Positions 1 to 14,092 of a stretch of 64,000 nt of DNA are shown piece after piece. The position numbers and the translations under genes are program-made. The notes beneath the pieces are model-generated. The model was not told the DNA's origin and did no database searches. It saw nothing but the letters and a program-made list of their open reading frames with translations. Source of the DNA: Lanius collurio (lineage: Eukaryota > Chordata > Aves > Passeriformes > Laniidae); contig JACBWW010000008.1 of assembly GCA_020086605.1 (NCBI GenBank), positions 15,900,720-15,964,719 on the forward strand, written 5' to 3'. The first letter of the stretch is position 1, and the number at the start of each line of letters is the position of its first letter.

Positions 1-2974
1 CGCCTCAGGCTCCCATAGAATCCAGTTATTTCAGCTTTTTTTCCAAATGCAGCTCCACTATATCTCCTCTCCCCTGATTCTTTGATAAAAGAGCTGGAAG
101 GCTAAAACATTCATTCAGGAATCAAGAAATCAAGACTACTACCTCAATCAGATGGAAGAAAAATGCACGTGTCCTACCAATGTCTCCGCCTGCCTGCTGT
201 CAACAGAGTTCTCCTCCCCTCCATAGCTGAAGCTGTCCTGTTAACCAAGCAAAGACCCAGGAGTACAGTGAGGAAGAGTAAGAAATAACCTACTTCCACA
301 TCCGGGTATTTAGAGCGCCCTACCAAAACAAGCTAAGCATGACTTTCAGAGATTTCAGTGGCCATTTTGCTTTAAACTTTCTTCAAGCACAGATCAAGAG
401 TTAACATACAATATTTCTTTTCTTTCATGAGATGTGCCCTACACGTTAGCTTAATTTTATAGAGGCAGACTTCCATGAGGTTTGTCCCAAATGATAGAAA
501 CAGGTTTCAGTAAAAACACATTAGAAAGAGGAAAGTTGGCCTTACATTCTTAAGGGTAGCTTTGGACTGTAGGTCTCAAATGGCAGTAGTTTCCTGCTTA
601 TTACCTCAACAGCTGGAGAAGAGACAGGCTGAAAACATGCCTGGTTGTCTGGTAGTTACTGGCTACTTTTACTAAGTTTGCTTTGCACCTAGGAGGCGTT
701 TATGGGAGGTGCTGTACTTTACTAGGCACCTGAGGGGAAAGCTACACATCTAAATCAGCAGAACTCAGGTTAGTGCAATTGGTGCAACACAGATTGCACT
801 TCAGTGCACAGTATTTCCATGTATATTTGCATTTCACCTCCAGACTGGTCAGTGGCTTTTCGTCCTCTCATTTTCAAACTACTGTGATGCAGTGGAGATG
901 GAGACTTTAGTAAGACAAAGATGCAGGGCACTGTAACACCTGCCTCTCAAATGTTGACATCTTTGGTACTAACCCAAGGTAAAAATGTGATTCTTATTAT
1001 TTGACGACATTTTCAAACATTGGTTTAATGTTTTCTAACTGCATTAGATTGACTCGATCTTGGAAAGTACATAGCCATTATCCAGATAGCAGAAGTGCAA
1101 GCTGATGAATGAATGTTATTTAATTCAGAACCCCTAAGTATCATTTCCTTTTAGGTCTCCATTTCACTTCTGGAATAACAAACAAAAGTGTTGGTTCTGA
1201 TTGATAGCTTTGGCCACAAAGAACTAAACTGAGATCACCATTTTATTTAACATGGGAATTACAATCTGTCTCCATTATGTTTTCAGTATGCTAAAATAAA
1301 GAACACATGGCCCCCTCTTGTACTCAGAAGTTATCTGAGCACTCCTGCCTGGTCTGTTTGACATCTTTCATCAAAAAGCTGTCAAAAGCTTCCTAAATCA
1401 TTTTATATTTACACAGTGCTTTGACTAAACTGGCTGAAATCAGTAGATTGGCTCTATACACATATGCACATGCACACCTACAAACACACACAACCCTGTT
1501 GTTCCTGTAAGGTGCATCTAGCTTAACTACCAGCTTTGATCTACTCTAAAGGCACCTTGAGATCACCAGCAAATCCAGTCTACCCTTATGGCAGGAAAGT
1601 TCAGGAGCCATGTGGCAAGAACTGGTAGAAATCTGTGATGGCACTTGTATGTATATTACTGCTCTGGTGCATGCAAAGGAATAGTTGGAGGTCTAAATTT
1701 TCTCCATGGCCTTCTCTAAAAATCACCTTAACATGATTTACAGACCTTTGGAAGCAGAATGAGATTAGATTTATGTAAAGTGTCAGAGTTGCTCTTAAAA
1801 AGCAGTTGGTATGCTAAGTTTGTATATCATGTTTAACACAAAAGGGATATTTACTTTTGCGGATACTTCAACCTAATGTGTAATTGGTAATAGATCACTG
1901 TTACCTGATATCAGTTCTATTCTGGTAATGGGTAAGTAAGGGTTTAGGAAAGTATTGATGCCAGAATCTTGAATTACGTAGAAAATATTTTATTGAATTA
2001 TTTGCACTTATTTCTCAGGTATAAGGCAAACTGAATTTACCCACATAAACAGCCACAACCAGAATACCAGTCATATACTACACATCTTTCATATATAAAT
2101 GTAATCTATACAATTAAAACAGGTTGGACTGACTGCAGGCATTATCTCTATACAGGTGACAACCCCTAAACAAGCTTTGCATAAGTTACCAGTTAGAAAG
2201 CACTGTTACTACAGATATGGGTTAAATATCTGGAGGTCAAAAGTGAATGGCCAAAGTAAGAGGCAATTCCTCCAAAAGGTTGTACTTCCTCTAATTTTGC
2301 AACTTCTGGCATCTTCAGTATCAGTCTGAGATTAAAAAAAAGGATGAATTCCCAAATTCAGCGCAGATGACTCCGCTGTCTTCCCTCTCACTGCTTCATG
2401 TACGTAAACAAACCAGTGATACCCACTAATGACACAACAACTTTGTAAAGTTGGCTCCAGCCCCTCATTGTGATTACTTTTTTGGGGGGATGCAATTAAA
2501 TGCAAGCAGTAAAATTATCCATATCCTGTGCATTCACTCTGACAATGTATCTTGGGAGGCAACAGAAGACTACATGTCTCCATAGGAGGGAGAGAGTCAT
2601 CTGATTTGTAATAATTTATAATAATCAAATAATAGATGTTTTTTTAATAAACTGTTTAGTGTGGCATTCAAATTAATTCATCTGCTTATTCAGCAAGAAA
2701 TGAAGACAGAAAGAAACAATTCCAGAAGTGCCAGACTATCAGCAAACATTCAGGACGATTGACTTTGGTCTAATACAGGTTGATTCTGCTAAACTACTCA
2801 AACAGGTTTAACCCAGATTCAGAAACAACAACAGAGCAAGATTTCAACACCTGTAATAGATGGTGCCAAAAGGTCAGCTGAGCAGACAGGTAAAACAAAT
2901 AAAATGCAAGACACACAGAGTTTACAGCTTGAGTTAAAAAACAATATTGATTTTGAATTATTAAATTAACTTAA
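1..2974. other. Non-coding, no gene recognised
   Basis: I see no exon, RNA gene or recognisable transposon here. The sequence is AT-rich with a short CA-rich patch near 1458-1495. Reading frames are all short and broken. It is most simply intergenic or intronic DNA of a bird genome. Confidence 0.6.
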
Positions 2975-3495
2975 TGTCATTATTTAACCCCAGCTACTTC
3001 ACCCCACCAGTAGGACTGGGGAGAGAACTGGAAAGTTAGGAAAGCAAGAGCTGCTAGAGCAAGCAAAGCAAAACAAGGAATGAATTCACTGTTTCCCATG
3101 CACAGGCAGGTGTTCAGCCATCTCCAGGAAAGTGGGGCCTCATCACTCAGAGGAACATGAGTAAGATGAATGTCACCACCCTGAACATCCTTCCTTCCTC
3201 CTTCTTCCCCCCACTTTATACACTGAGCATGATGCCACATGGTCTGGAATATCCCTTTGGTCCGTTGGGGTCACCTGTCCTGGCTGTGTCTCCTCCCAGC
3301 CTCCCAGGCACCCCCAGTCCCTTCACCAGAGAGGCAGCATGCAAAGCAGAAAAGGCCTTGGCTCTGTGTAAGCTCTGCTCAGCAATAGCAAAAACATCTC
3401 TATATTATGAACTCTGTGTTCAGCACAATCCCAGACACAGCCCCATACCAGCCACTGTGAAGGAAGTTAACTCTACCCCAGCCAAAATCAATGCA
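2975..3495 (-). mobile_element. Degenerate avian LTR, minus strand
   Basis: On the minus strand this reads as a retroviral-type LTR. It aligns by eye with the plus-strand copy at 10188-10765: both carry the blocks TTTTAGCTATTGCTGAG (here TTTTTGCTATTGCTGAG), AAGGCCTTTTC and TTTCCTGG in the same order. A TATA-like box (TATAAAG on the minus strand) lies at 3214-3220, just upstream of a purine-rich GGGGGGAAGAAGG stretch, as expected of a U3 promoter. The segment that holds the ATTAAA signal in the 10.2-kb copy is missing here, so this copy is internally deleted. The ends (TGTC on the plus strand at 2975, TGCA at 3495) are eroded and no target duplication is visible. The open frame at 3157-3519 is antisense to the LTR and not a gene. 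Assignment to an avian ERV family is from memory. Confidence 0.72.
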
Positions 3496-6400
3496 TTCAT
3501 CAAGCCCATTTTCTGTTAGACTCTTTTCTTACTAAGTCATATTTTGAACAGAGAAAGTTGCAAGTGGTAACAAGACTCTAAAAGAAATGCCAGTACCTGG
3601 ATGAGCTAGATCTGCTGGACCATGTGTGGTTGATCGCCAGCATTCTGAAACCTGGAGCAATCCATAAGATTAGAAGAGGTTGCAAAAGAAGGTGAAGGTG
3701 CAGGCTGCCTTATACCACAATGAAGGACACCTATTTTCAGTTCACATTTAGGGGTATGCTCTTGTAATGAAATTTCAACAAGAGCTACAGCAGAGAGAGT
3801 TTCTTACGCGCTGGTCTTCTGAGAATTTTAGTGGGTGTCTTCTAGCAATGCACTGACTGCATCAGAATCTTTGTTTAACGAGAATCAAACAACAAAATAG
3901 CAGCTCTTCATCTATAACAACATATTTGTGCTTTTAGTTACAAACAGCTCAACAGAAATTCTTCCTCATTTTTGCTCCACCACTGCTGTGCCACATTTTT
4001 CTTCAAACGACTTTGTGAATTATATTCCACCAGTTTTGATATTTAATTTAATAGCAATTACTTAGAAAAACAAAAATATCACGGTTTTAAAAAAGTAATG
4101 TTTTCAGTAGTATTCTTAGCCTACATTATTTACAGACCTGAATTTTATTTTTTTTATAATTTATTCTGTATCCAAATTATAATATCTTTGTGTTATGACA
4201 CCACAGTTGATTGCTGAGGAAAAGTCCATTATGTCACAAGCATAATATTTTATGATTCCAGAGTAATGAGAATGGGACCAAAAAATTGAACATCAACAAT
4301 ACTGATAGTAAAGATAAAAGCAGAAACTAACAATGGTAATAATAAATGTTGAAAGAAATTCCACTTATGAAATATTTAGGCTAGCTATTTAGATATATCA
4401 GTAGTAGGTAATGTCTTTGGTTGTGCAAGACTGTTTGCCTTAATATTTACCTGAGTTAAAAACAACTGAAGGGGAGAACTATATTGAATGACTCAATTTT
4501 CTATTTTCTTTTGAAATTCTCATGCATACAATTATCTTGATAGTGGCAACTGAAGTCAGGAAATTCTAATCTCTGTCATATAATCAGTGGGATTTTATAA
4601 GCCTGATGTTTAGAATAGAATAAGCTTTCATCATTAAAAAATTACTTCATTCCCTTGCAAGTTAAATGAGAAAAATGAAACCTTGTGTAGAACTCTTAGA
4701 CTAATATTCTTTGAGGCAAGTTCTGTATTTCATCTCCTTGGCTAAGACTGCAAAACTATAGTGTAAAAAAGAGTCTTGTTTATTTTGCTGACAGAAGGTC
4801 CTCCACATTTTTGGGTATAATCAGCAGACTGATCCATTATTAACTGTAGTTTTGTCTTGTCAGTCTGTTTCACTTTTATCTTACCTAATATTTATTTTTT
4901 AGTGATACATCTATTTTTAATTATGACTCAGTGATTGTCTGCAGCCTCTGTAGGCTCTTGTCTTCTTGCTAAGTGGGACAATTTTCTGGCTACTAGTGCA
5001 ATAGCACTGAAAACACTTTATATTCGCATTTACTTTAATTTCCATGTATCAACATCCAGTATTTTATGAGTGCTCTGAGACAACTCTCTTTAGCATTTAA
5101 AGAATCCCAGCTATTCAATATCTTCTTTCCAGCTTGCTTAGCAATATAACCTTTCCTTTCCTTTAACTGGAGTCCTGACAAAGATTTAATTTACAAGGGA
5201 AGCCTCAGCTACAGCTGCCATTCAATCCCACATTTTTCATGGACATCTAGTTACCAATGTGTTTAAAATAGTTACAGAATGATGGTAGCAAAGTATTTGC
5301 TAGTTGCTGATTTCTACCCACAAGGCTTTCTGAGAAACCTGGTAACACAGGGTCTCATTTTTCTCTGACATACTATAATGGATAATGTTCTAATGCATTT
5401 CTTCCCACAGCTTTTCCCTGCTGTATTGTATTTTGCCTTTGTTGTATAGGCACAGCTGAGCCTGAGTTACTACTGGTTTAGCTTCAGCTTGCTTTGAGAT
5501 TATTCTCAAGTGGTTTGCTTTAATTATTTTATGATTTTCATTTTATGTATTTGAACCAGAAACTCAACTAATCTATTTTTCCTAGTTTTTTTACCTGAAA
5601 ATCAGATAAAATAGATTACAGTTTTAGAAACTGTATATCAAAATATACATTCATATCATAATAAAGCCCTTCGCCCTTCAGACAACTAAATAAAAAACAG
5701 ACAAAGCAGCAAATAAAAAAAAAATAAATACCTTAAACAGAATTCTTCTTTCTCCTATTCTATTTAGTGTTTGAAGTGTACCATTTTGTTGTTGGGGTTT
5801 TTTTTGTATTTTGGTGGGGGGTTTTGTTAATTTCTTTTTTTTTTTAATAGAATTTGAAGCTTTCCTGCTCTATATAGAATTCTTTCCTGCTCCATTTAGA
5901 AATCTTTCCTTATATGTCATCTGGCTCAATATCACATTAATTTGTTTACTAAATCTGTAAGTATGACCCTGTGTAATTTCCCCGTTAAGCCATTTTTTAA
6001 TATTTCATTTCTGGTACTTCTTGAAAGATATCAGATTTTTTTCATTTTATGAAATAGTCTACTAAGTGATAACATGGTCCAGTGTATTTTACCTGGCTAG
6101 GCATCAAATTTTCTTTTTGTGATTCCTGCACCAGTTTATCACAGTCAATAAGAATATGTCTTTTATTTTCTTTTTTCTTTACCCTTTAAGTTAAAATATT
6201 TTGAGGGAAAATTATTTACTTGCATAATGTGACTTAGATCTTGGGTGACCTCTAAGAACACTTATACATATTATTCAAAATAATTTACTAGAAGGAATAA
6301 GACACATTCCAGTTGGTGACCATAAATTTTCACCTACAAGTCATTTAATTTTCTGTTTTCCCAGAGAATAAGGAGGACAAAGCAAAGAAAGGAATCCATC

Positions 6401-9400
6401 TTACCTCCTCAAGGTATATTAAAAGGCACAGGAGATTAATGTTGTTGCTTAAAACCCAGTAAAATAATCAACCACAAAAAAAGTCCCCATTTTTAGAAAC
6501 AAGTTGTTATGATTTTTGCTTTGTCCTTTGGTGGTTTCTAACCTTTGGTGGTTTCTAACCTTCAAACCACCAATGCAAATCTTAGAACAAAAGCTTTTAG
6601 CATAGAGAATTTTGCCTAACCATATCTCATTAATATACCACTATACAATAGTAATGAAAAAATAAAAAATAAAAAACCACCACAAAACTTAACACCAATC
6701 ACCAAATCATGCCATAAACCAGATGAAATAAGCACAGTGCCTCATGGCCCAGATGCAGTATCTCCACCCTGTTTTAGAGCCTTCATTATGACATCCCCAT
6801 GTCCCAGTGAACAACAATAGCATTTCAAAGGAAGCTCCTTGTCCGCCAGAACTTTCAAAGTCATGGTGCAAGCCATGAAACCTAAACACATGCCTGAACT
6901 GGATCCGAAGGAGGGTCCATCAAACAGAACAAATAGATATATTTAAAAATGGCACCTCATGTAGAGCTACAAACAAAGCCATAGAAGCAGGTAAGAAAAT
7001 AGAGGTAACAGCAGGGAGGTAGGAGGAACCTTCTGGAGGTACCATGAAAAATCACCTGTCTATGAATATTACAGTGAAACAGCATGCTTCTGAACATCAG
7101 CAAGATTTTTACGCAGATGGGGATTTACTTTTTCTACACCTGCTGTCAGTATGCATTAGACCATAAACATCAGCAAACATTGATTAAACATGTTGCCCAA
7201 ATGAAAGATTAGGCAAAGAAGGAAAGAAGGAAAGTGTTGAAGAAACTTTAAATTATCAAAGACAAATGACTCATCCCACGGCAATTTAAGGCAGAGCCAT
7301 TGCTGTTTCTCAGACTCAACTGTGTTGAAAGTTTTGTACATTTTTCTTTTTTAAAAGTAAATGTAACCTGACTGTTTTATTTACCAAATCCACAGATCAG
7401 TAGTCATCAACCCCAACAAAATTATGGAAATCAGATTACTGGTCAATTGCAGGAAGGGGTAGTTCTTTTACTGTATCTCTTTGGAGAAAATATGGAAAAT
7501 GAGGCGAAGACCATCAGAAGGCTCTTTGACCCTGGAATCAAAAGGCCAAAATGTGACTCCTCTACTTCTTACCCAAATGTTTCTTTCTTGGAAGTGTTTT
7601 GGCAAAATACGAACATCAGGAATCCAACTCCGCTTTGCACTCTTGCCTCATTATGGAGTCTAAGCAGCCAGAATCTGGTCAGTAATATTTCCAGCAATGT
7701 AGCAGAGAGAAAAGCATGAAAAGTCTGAGTAGCAATACAGGCCTCCTCTTCTGCTAGGACAAACTTACACGAAAATAGACCTGTAGTGTTCGGTTACCAT
7801 TTTCTCACCAGCATCACAAATGGTTCATGAATAATTGCAGGATGCATGGATCATTTTTGGCATGATTTAATCCACATTCCAGCTGTTATTTTCAACAGCA
7901 TGAAGCACTATAGATAAAGGTTGCCTATAACATATTGGAAGGCTTGTTTCTAATTTTTAACACCATATTGCAGAAGGGTTTTATGATGAAGACATGCCTA
8001 GTTACAGATGAGGTTCACTAAATAATAGAAATGCAAACATATTGCTACAATAAATAAAATATGTGTCATATGAGGCTTGATTACTGAATGTGTGTGTGAC
8101 TCCAAACAATCTTGAATTCAAAGGCATTTGAAAGGATCAGACCTGTTCTCTCTCCAAGGATGGAGGTCCTGTTGCCCCTGCAGGGATGCCCACCTTAGCT
8201 GTGTGCCAGAGCCAGGCAGTTTAGTTAGGTACAGACTCTTCTGTGCTAGGACAAGTGCTCCAAGTATCACACCTGTTACCTATCCACAAACTTTGTGAGG
8301 CTTACTGATCCTGAGCAAGTGAACTAGCCATCTACAGCTGTGTATGCCTGACTTACCCGTGATCACTGCTCAGGCTGCTCCTGAGCTATCTTCACAAGTA
8401 GTTGCAACATAGTTTTCATCTATCTCAGCTGAGCCATAACAAAGCAGTAGCAAGGTTAAGAGTTCTTTACACTCCACAGAGAAGGTTCCTTTTAGCACAC
8501 ATATAAATGTGGGAAGACTATTTAACCTTAAAGAAAATAAACTAGAAATTTTCAGAAGGAAAACTGTCCATGTAGGGAGTTCATAGTAAAAGGGGAAGAA
8601 AAAAAGAATTTATATTTTGACTTCTAAACCTTACTATGTACTGATGAATTGTGTAACTTTTAAATCAAGTTTGTAATTCCCTGGAAAGCTGACTAATATA
8701 CTATGGCGCTTTGTAATGTGAAAGAGTGTTAGGTAAGCATTTCAATTTGCAGTATTTTAATGCCTTTTCACACTACATACTAAACATGAAGCCTACCGAT
8801 CACCAATTTTTCAGCTCTGTCTTCTCATATACAGACATCTTTTATACCCCAATAACTTTGAGCCAAGCTCTGTTTGCAGAGAGCTGTAAGAGCACTAATA
8901 TTTAGCATAGTAATTATCCTTTTAGCCAGGCCATTTTTCTTCTGAAAATAGGATCTCAAGCACCTGCTGCAATTCAGTTACTAGAGTATGTCACAGCCAA
9001 GCACCTGGCCTTCCTAGGCTTATTCAGGCTAAAAGTCTTTCAATAAGCCTTTAGAAGGAAATGGATTATATACATTGATGCACTGAAATTAATTTTATTT
9101 TAATTCACCTAAGTTATCACTCAGAATATATTCTGCTTTTCTTTTTGCATGGTGAAAGGTTTTATAGGCAATACTGCAAAGTTGCAGTAGCTAGATATTA
9201 TTAAGGAGAACACATTACCTCTGTGTTGAAATGGCAGGCATTCATTTCAGTTTTTGCAATAATATTAAGTGGTCTGATGCTTAGGAATTTGACCGCCAAT
9301 TTAGACAGAAACAAAATAAAATTGGTTCCTTTTGTTTGAGTTTTTGTATTCTGTTTTTGTGTTAACAATGCATTGGTAGTACTCCAAAGCAGGAATAATA

Positions 9401-10187
9401 TAAATATTGAAATGCTATTACTCAGATGCAAGAAGATACAGTCTGGCTATGGGTAACTTTTTTAAAACTATATTTTGAAGTAAAAAAGATGAAGCATTTG
9501 TAAGAGCTATTGATCTTCTCCTTAAATAACCAGAGGGAATTTTGAATGTATATGCTAGGAGACCAGCTATTCCAAGCAAAAAGACTCAGTATTCAAAAAG
9601 CCTTACCAGCCCTGAGGGACCCTGCTAGCTCTGAAGGTAGTTGTAAACTCATCGCTGCTAAAGATAGCTGATCAATTCTCATAGCAAGAGATTTTTTAGA
9701 TAAAGTCAGAACCGATCTTTCTAAGCACTGGTAATAATAGCCCTTGTGACAAGCATTGTAACTTTTGTGTTCTGGAGACCTCTGAGGATGCCCTTAGGGC
9801 ACAGCAAGACAGAATATATGGAGCCCTCAGCTCCAAGTACCTTACTGAGCATGCAGGGAACTGTCAGCACCGGTATACACTGCCTATACCCTCTGATAGG
9901 AATCTACTCTTTCTACTCAGCAACGAAGTAAACTTGTGAAATTCCTGCAAAGTGAGAGGGAGAAGCACAAGAGGATTTTAAAACACTTTTGTCTCCCAAG
10001 GAGCCCTACATTTCATACATACACGATGCAATGCCCCCTGGTTTTCAGTCTTGCTGCAAGATCCATGACCAAGGAAGGAAAGTTGCTGTCCCTCAAAGAG
10101 AGTTGGGAAGCCCTAGTGCCATCCTGCCCTCCTGCCCCCTAGCACTGGAAGAATGCAATAGTAACCTGGACAAATCACTTTGGAGCC
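3496..10187. other. Long AT-rich stretch without genes
   Basis: Nearly 6.7 kb with no exon, RNA gene or identifiable transposon. There are homopolymer T and A runs, for example around 4145-4160 and 5800-5850, and a small tandem duplication with a hairpin at 6525-6573 listed separately. Reading frames up to 90 codons occur (7447-7719) but have no recognisable domain and no splice context. Confidence 0.55.
6525..6573. repeat. 17-bp tandem duplication plus hairpin
   Basis: CCTTTGGTGGTTTCTAA occurs twice back to back at 6525-6541 and 6542-6558. The second copy forms a perfect 10-bp stem with the following bases: TTGGTGGTTT at 6545-6554 pairs with AAACCACCAA at 6564-6573 across a 9-base loop. The stem is too short for a typical microRNA precursor, so it is probably a replication-slippage product. 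Confidence 0.8.
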
Positions 10188-10765
10188 AGCGCTGGTTTTC
10201 ACTGAGGTAGAGGTAATTTTCTTCATAGTAGCTAGCATGAGCTGTGTTTTGCATTTCTACTCGGAGGTGTTCTGATAACACAGGGACGTTTTAGCTATTG
10301 CTGAGAAGTGTCAAGGCCTTTTCAGCTCCTCACTCCATCCCACCAATAAAAAGGCTGGGGATGCACAAGAAGTTGGATGAGGACACAACTGGGACCCAAA
10401 CTGACCACAAAGATACCCCAGACCACATGGCATCGTGCTTATCATGTAAAGCTAGGTGAGAAGAAGGAAAAAGGGGGACATTTAGAGTGATGGCATTTGT
10501 CTTCACAAGTCACCATTATACGTGATGGTGCCCTGCTTTCCTGGGAATTGTCAGACATCTGCCCGCCCATGGGAAGCAGGGAATATACTCCCTGTGGTGC
10601 TTCACTTGTGTGTGTAGTTTTTACTTTATACTGATTAAAGTGCTTTTATCTCAACCCATGAGGCTTCGCCCTTTTACCTTCCTGATTCTCTCTCTCATCC
10701 TGCTGAGGGGGAATGAGTGAGCAGCTGCATGGGATTTAGTTGCTGGCCAGGGTGAAACCACATCA
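10188..10765 (+). mobile_element. Avian LTR, plus strand, solo
   Basis: A plus-strand relative of the LTR at 2975-3495. In order it has a 5' end like CGCTGGTTTTCACTGAG, the TTTTAGCTATTGCTGAG block, AAGGCCTTTTC, a degenerate TATA region near 10444, an ATTAAA poly(A) signal at 10634-10639 followed by TTTTATCTCAACCCATGAG, and a 3' end like GGGTGAAACCACATCA. The flanks GAGCC (10183-10187) and GAGCT (10766-10770) match at 4 of 5 positions, suggesting a decayed 5-bp target duplication. No internal retroviral genes lie beside it, so it is a solo LTR left by recombination. The short frames in 9936-10281 are chance. Confidence 0.75.
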
Positions 10766-13700
10766 GAGCTCTAGTTCACATTGTTATTGGTAATAGAGAT
10801 TCATTAGTCTATACACAAAAATGACATTTCAGGATACCTCAGGCCAACAAATTCTATGTACTTTAGTGTTTGATCATATTTCACTGTTATAAAACATGTA
10901 AAGTAGAAGAGAAGAATTAACTGAAAAATGCAGCGTAAGGAGACACAGAAGAAGATAATGGGAAAGGGAACAGAAATTTGAGCTGCTTACAGACATTTGC
11001 ACTTTTTAAATCCAGCTCTAGAAAGTGGGAAGGGAAAGGAGGTTTAGGCTGGAGAGGTATAAATCCTAGAGAGAAGAGGAAGGAAAGTTTAATGAGAAGA
11101 AATAAGAGCAAGCAGGCAAATCTCAAGAGCCCTAAAGGGAGCCATGGCCAAAGGGACAGAGGAGACGTTTTCTGAAGCTGATTTAGTAGAGGTTAGCCCT
11201 AAAAGCTGGGGACTAAGCTGACAATTTCCTAAACTAAGACACTTGTGCAACTAGAAGGGATTTTGTTATCTGTACCTGTCTTTAAATACTTTTCTTTTGC
11301 ACATGTGTTTGCAAATCCAGGCAAGAGACAATATAATACAGATGTCAGAGCATCAGACTATAATCCTAAGGAAGATTAAAGGCTCTCTGGCACTGTGGTG
11401 GACTGTATTGGTTAAGTTACATTGTCAGTGTCCCTTAGAGTAGCTACACATGGCCACAAGTGTACTCATGCCTATGGTAATGACATCTTATTCCCAACCT
11501 AAGATGCTGCAGATTCATCTCTCTGTGATACCCAGTCCCTGCTGTGGAACTGGGAAACAGAGGCTTAAAATGCTGGGACCTTAGGTTTCTCCTGACCTTC
11601 CAAAACAGCAAAACCCAGCCTCCCAGAGGAGCTCACTGCTGGTTGCCCCACATGGTGAGGATGGTGAAATCACATGACAAGGTGCTGATCTCTGTTCTGT
11701 AATCCTGAAAGTCCTTGGAAAACAGAAGGAATACAGCCATGACTACAACTGGTGTAACTGCTATGGCATATAACATAAAACATTGTATTTTTGGAGTCAG
11801 TTCTGTCAGTTCAGTGCCTCTGGTTCAAGGATTGAATGGGAGGACAGAAGAAGCACTTGACCCTCCATCCTCCACTGTACCCAACCTGGTATAGGTTACA
11901 CACGAAGATCTAAATCTGTTTTCTCAGTCCTGCTCACATTCTGTGCATCCCACAAGCAGCAAGAAGGAAACAACACATCCATCCAGCAAGTTCAGTGTGC
12001 TGCATGCCAATTGGCTTGAGAAAGGCAAGCCTTTTCTATTAATAACTCTCTCAGGTCAAAGATTGTGTGTAATGCATAATGACTTGGAGCAGACATATCT
12101 GCAAGAAGTGCTTGGTACAGAGGGGCACAGAGATGGATGGCGTAATTTACAGCACTGCTGTGCTCCTGCCAAAATACAGTATAAACATGACTGGCCCAAG
12201 ACTGAAAGTGGACAGTATGGAAATTTAATCAGAGGACTAAAGAGAAAGCTCTAGCAGAGCTCAGCTTTGCTGTGGTCAAGAATGCTCAGGATTAGCAAAT
12301 GGAGAAAACAGACATTGTTATGTAAACAGACATTCTCTTAAGCTTGGACTCATTTTCTTTACCACCACATTCCTCTGAGGTCTCATCTGCCTTGAATGAG
12401 TCTAGTGAGACTTCCTGTGCTGAGAGTTGTAGGAAAAATGCAAGAATGTCCAGCCATAGCTCCTTCCTGCACAGCAGCAGATCCAGTGAGTTGTGGAAGC
12501 CTTTGATGTTTCATGTGCAAACATGAGCTGGTGCCATTCAAAAGCCAAAAATTTCCATGTAGCCACAAGAGCAAGGCTGATGCAGGCTGCATGTGTGTAC
12601 TTGTTTCTGCTGGACCAACAGCAAAATATATTTCTAGCCATGTATTCGGTGCACTACTGTTCCTCCATGTTATGATGTTTGCTCCGTATTTATAAATTTG
12701 TACATCCTAATACAACACTTATACTATTAGGAAAGAGAGATTTTTGCTGCCGTTGAACAAGCAATTTGCAGACTTTTCATTTCCCCTCCAGTCAAGCATT
12801 TTTATGAAGCACTGCCTGCTGTACTCTACGTTACAAACCATTTACAGACACAAGAGCTTAAACAAAAAATCACCCATACAGGCAAACCATGACCTACCTC
12901 TTCCTTGCAGTCCCTGCCCTCTGACACAGGAAGGCTCTAGCACTGAGGCAGCTAATGCCATAAACACACAATTTTCATAGTGCATTTGGAGAATTTGGAG
13001 CAGTACTCCAAATGAGACTGACTCCTTTACAGAGTTTGTTTTGCACATCACTTACCCCAAGGCATGTACCATTGCTGACAGACCTTCCACAGCAGTTTCA
13101 TGTCCACTGCTCCATGTAACATTAATGAAAGCTTGCAAGGCTCATTAGGCAAATACTGCACAGCCCAGCAAGCTGTGGCACTCTGCCAGTGCTGCCCTAC
13201 CCCCCAAATCATGGCAAGCAACTTAAGGGGTTATGCTAAGTATATGTCTAAATCAAGCATCTTCACAGGAACTGGACGGTCTTCTCCACTAAGGCCTTCC
13301 ATTTCCTTAGAATCAGAAAGAGCTGACTGACAAGCAGAGTATGTAGTGTTTGGGTGCAATATCAGTGCAGCTTACATGGGAGACACACACTGTGCTATCA
13401 CCCTGCAACTCCTTCAGTGCCATCTTTAAATTTTCAAGAAAAGCCATATGAAGTGATGTGCTTTCTCTGAATGTAAACTGTATTTATTATTTTGTAGTGG
13501 ATGGAGATGAAAAATGGGTGCACATCTGCTGCTTCTCCATAAATACATTGGTATGTTTTCTTCCTTGGACAGACCAGAGAAAGCATAAAATATCTCTTTT
13601 CCTTGCACTCTTAGTCACCCTAACATGATGCTCTGAGACCTCTTCTAAATACCCAGGAACCAAACATTATCCTATACTTTGTGTAATCTTCTAAACCTTA

Positions 13701-13967
13701 GAAAATATGGGGATAAACCTTATCAAATGTGAATAATAGCATTTTACACATACTTTGCCTAGGTGTAATTACTTGCCAAAAGGACGAGTTGATTAATACA
13801 ATTCTCAGTAATTCTAGTCAGGTGACATTACAGAGGCATAAACATGAATCAGCACTGTATGCTGATAAGTTTTTGTTTGTTCATTAGAGGCCAAATACTT
13901 CTGCTTCTACATAATATCTATTATAAGACCACTTTAACATTTTTTTTTAAAAGAGAAATAGAGATTT
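10766..13967. other. Non-coding, no gene recognised
   Basis: About 3.2 kb with no recognisable exon or transposon. Around 12380-12690 several overlapping 60-80 codon frames on both strands reflect a locally low stop density. They share no domain and no splice pattern, so I do not call them. Confidence 0.5.
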
Positions 13968-14091
13968 TGGGGATCTCAGCAACCTGATGTAGTGTGTGGC
14001 ATCCCTGCCACACAGGGGTGCTGGAGCTAGATGATCTTTAAGGTCCCTTCTAATCCAATCCATTCTACGATTCTATAATCCTATGATTTTC
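13968..14091 (+). mobile_element. CR1 LINE 3' tail, plus strand
   Basis: This is the 3' end of a chicken-repeat-1 LINE. It has the hallmark run GCTAGATGATCTTTAAGGTC, then CCTTCTAATCCAATCCATTC, and ends in the short tandem ATTCTA/ATTCT units that CR1 uses in place of a poly(A) tail. Only the last ~120 bp are present, which is normal for CR1 because reverse transcription usually stops early. Confidence 0.9.
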
Positions 14092-14092
14092 A

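Noticed and set aside
3157..3519. 120-codon plus frame
   Set aside because: It is antisense to a degenerate LTR and mirrors its blocks.
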